From the NCBI GenBank assembly GCA_032718475.1, contig JAUCBJ010001350.1, positions 1 through 38,430 on the forward strand: a stretch of DNA of 38,430 nucleotides, in the 5' to 3' direction. Below, one piece after another: positions 37,540 through 38,430 of this stretch. Under the pieces are notes generated by a model. The model ran no database searches and had not been told where the DNA came from. It saw only the letters and a list, made by a program, of their open reading frames with translations. The DNA is from Nemertoderma westbladi (lineage: Eukaryota; Xenacoelomorpha; Nemertodermatida; Nemertodermatidae). The position numbers and the translations under genes are program-made. Every line of letters begins with the position of its first letter. Within the stretch, counting starts at the first letter, position 1.

Positions 37540-38430
37540 TAGATGAAGAGATATCAATTAACGAAGTGGCAGCTGCTGCTTCAAAATTGAGTTCACGTAA
37601 GGCTTCAGGGCCAGATGGTCTTTCTGCAGATTACATTAAAGCGCTCCCACTTAATTGGTTAATTTCAAATAACTCTGCTATTTAATTTAGTTTTTAATTC
37701 AGGAATCTACCCAGCAATGTGGGCCCACGCTATACACAAGGCTGCCGTTTCTTACAAACTAACTACAGAGGCATAAGTATAATGAACTGCTTACCAAGGC
37801 TTTTTGACACGGTGCTCACTAGACTCCATTCATGGTATAAACCGCTCCCAGAACAGGCTGAGGTAAGTAAAGGGCGTGGTTGCATTGAACAGATCCTAGC
37901 TATTCGTATTCTGTGTGATTATGCAAAAAAGTATAAGAAAATCCTCTATATTACATTCGTGGACTATGAGAAAGCACACGACAACGTCAAGAGGACGACC
38001 TTCATGTTCCAAACATTAAAAAGTTTAGGATGTGGTAATACGATGCTCAGCTGCCTCCAAGCGATGTACAAGTTAACTATTGCCAATATTTGTATCTGTC
38101 CAATATATCTTCGTGTAATTTGTAACGGTAAACCAGGAAGCGGTTTCCTATTTGTAATTGTAATAGATTTTTTTTGTACGAGCACTACGAAATCTACCAT
38201 GGGACGATTGGTTGAAAAAGCTTCATAGCATTTTACTGATGGATGACACAGCCATATTCGGTACAACCAGAGATAAATAATTGAGAAATTAAACGTTCTG
38301 AAAGTCTTTTGCTCCCAGTCTGGAATGATTATATAATAAATATCAAAAAACCTAAATTTATAGTTATAAATGGAAATGACTGTGACAAGTGTGTATTTTC
38401 CATCGGAAACATGTTATATTAGTGATGGAC
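37540..38430 (+). pseudogene. LINE reverse transcriptase, broken and incomplete
   Basis: RT landmarks occur in order: SSRKASGPDGLSADYIKAL at about 37590, NYRGISIMNCLPRLFDTVL, EQAEVSKGRGCIEQIL, then ITFVDYEKAHDNVKR (37719-38228 frame), and LMDDTAIFGTTRDK at about 38237, holding the catalytic Asp pair. The motifs lie in different frames separated by stops, and the window ends inside the thumb-proximal region (GMIINIKKPKF). It derives from a LINE that copied its RNA by target-primed reverse transcription. Confidence 0.75.

Larger units (their letters stand above)
35930..38430 (+). mobile_element. Decayed non-LTR retrotransposon (LINE), cut by the window edge
   Basis: ORF1-like, endonuclease and reverse-transcriptase segments follow each other on the plus strand. 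All are interrupted by stops and frameshifts, so the copy is inactive. The 5' boundary is approximate. The sequence is still RT at 38430, so the 3' end lies outside the window. The clade was not determined. Confidence 0.8.

Overview
This window is invertebrate metazoan nuclear DNA. It is AT-rich, has intron-bearing coding sequence with GT/AG junctions, and is dominated by transposable elements: a BEL/Pao LTR retrotransposon, a DDE DNA transposon, LINE fragments, tRNA-derived SINEs and foldback elements. Two SINE copies carry a tail that resembles, from memory, the conserved domain of cephalopod and other lophotrochozoan SINEs. A mollusc-like or other marine invertebrate host is therefore a reasonable guess, but I cannot place the species.

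Layout. (1) 1-849 and 16488-17233 are the two halves of older repeat DNA with inverted arms (320-553 and 17007-17233) and a LINE 3'-domain relic. (2) 850-16487 is a complete, recent, minus-strand BEL/Pao-type element of 15.6 kb. It has about 1.17-kb LTRs and a 5-bp target duplication, catag. In transcription order it has a leader with tandem repeats, a 921-aa Gag, a 244-aa zinc-knuckle ORF, Pol (protease, reverse transcriptase, RNase H), a Pol tail behind an in-frame TAG, and then two unrecognised ORFs of 112 and 565 aa where an integrase would be expected. The larger one carries three Cys/His clusters. (3) 17234-19150 is intergenic. (4) 19317-30495 is the only clear host gene, on the minus strand: three phase-0 exons encode a roughly 310-aa coiled-coil protein resembling TNIP/ABIN, with an AHD1-like segment and a UBAN-type ubiquitin-binding segment. 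(5) Its first intron, about 10 kb, contains a DNA transposon at 21495-27149. The ends are inverted repeats filled with GC-rich decamer arrays. It encodes an intact 381-aa DDE integrase-like transposase and, convergently, a HECT-domain ubiquitin-ligase gene whose C-lobe, including the catalytic Cys, lies in a +1 frame. The same intron holds a SINE, a 34-copy 34-bp array and a cluster of GTTCTAGAAC palindromes. (6) 30700-38430 is nested repeats: a LINE fragment split by a long-hairpin element, a foldback element containing a SINE and a second element with GC-rich tandem-repeat ends, and a decayed LINE running off the right edge.

The most interesting object is the transposon that carries both a DDE transposase and a HECT E3 ligase, sitting inside an intron of a gene for a predicted ubiquitin-chain reader. 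The second is the large BEL-like element with no visible integrase and two unexplained 3' ORFs. Functional assignments are by motif reading only; no database search was possible.
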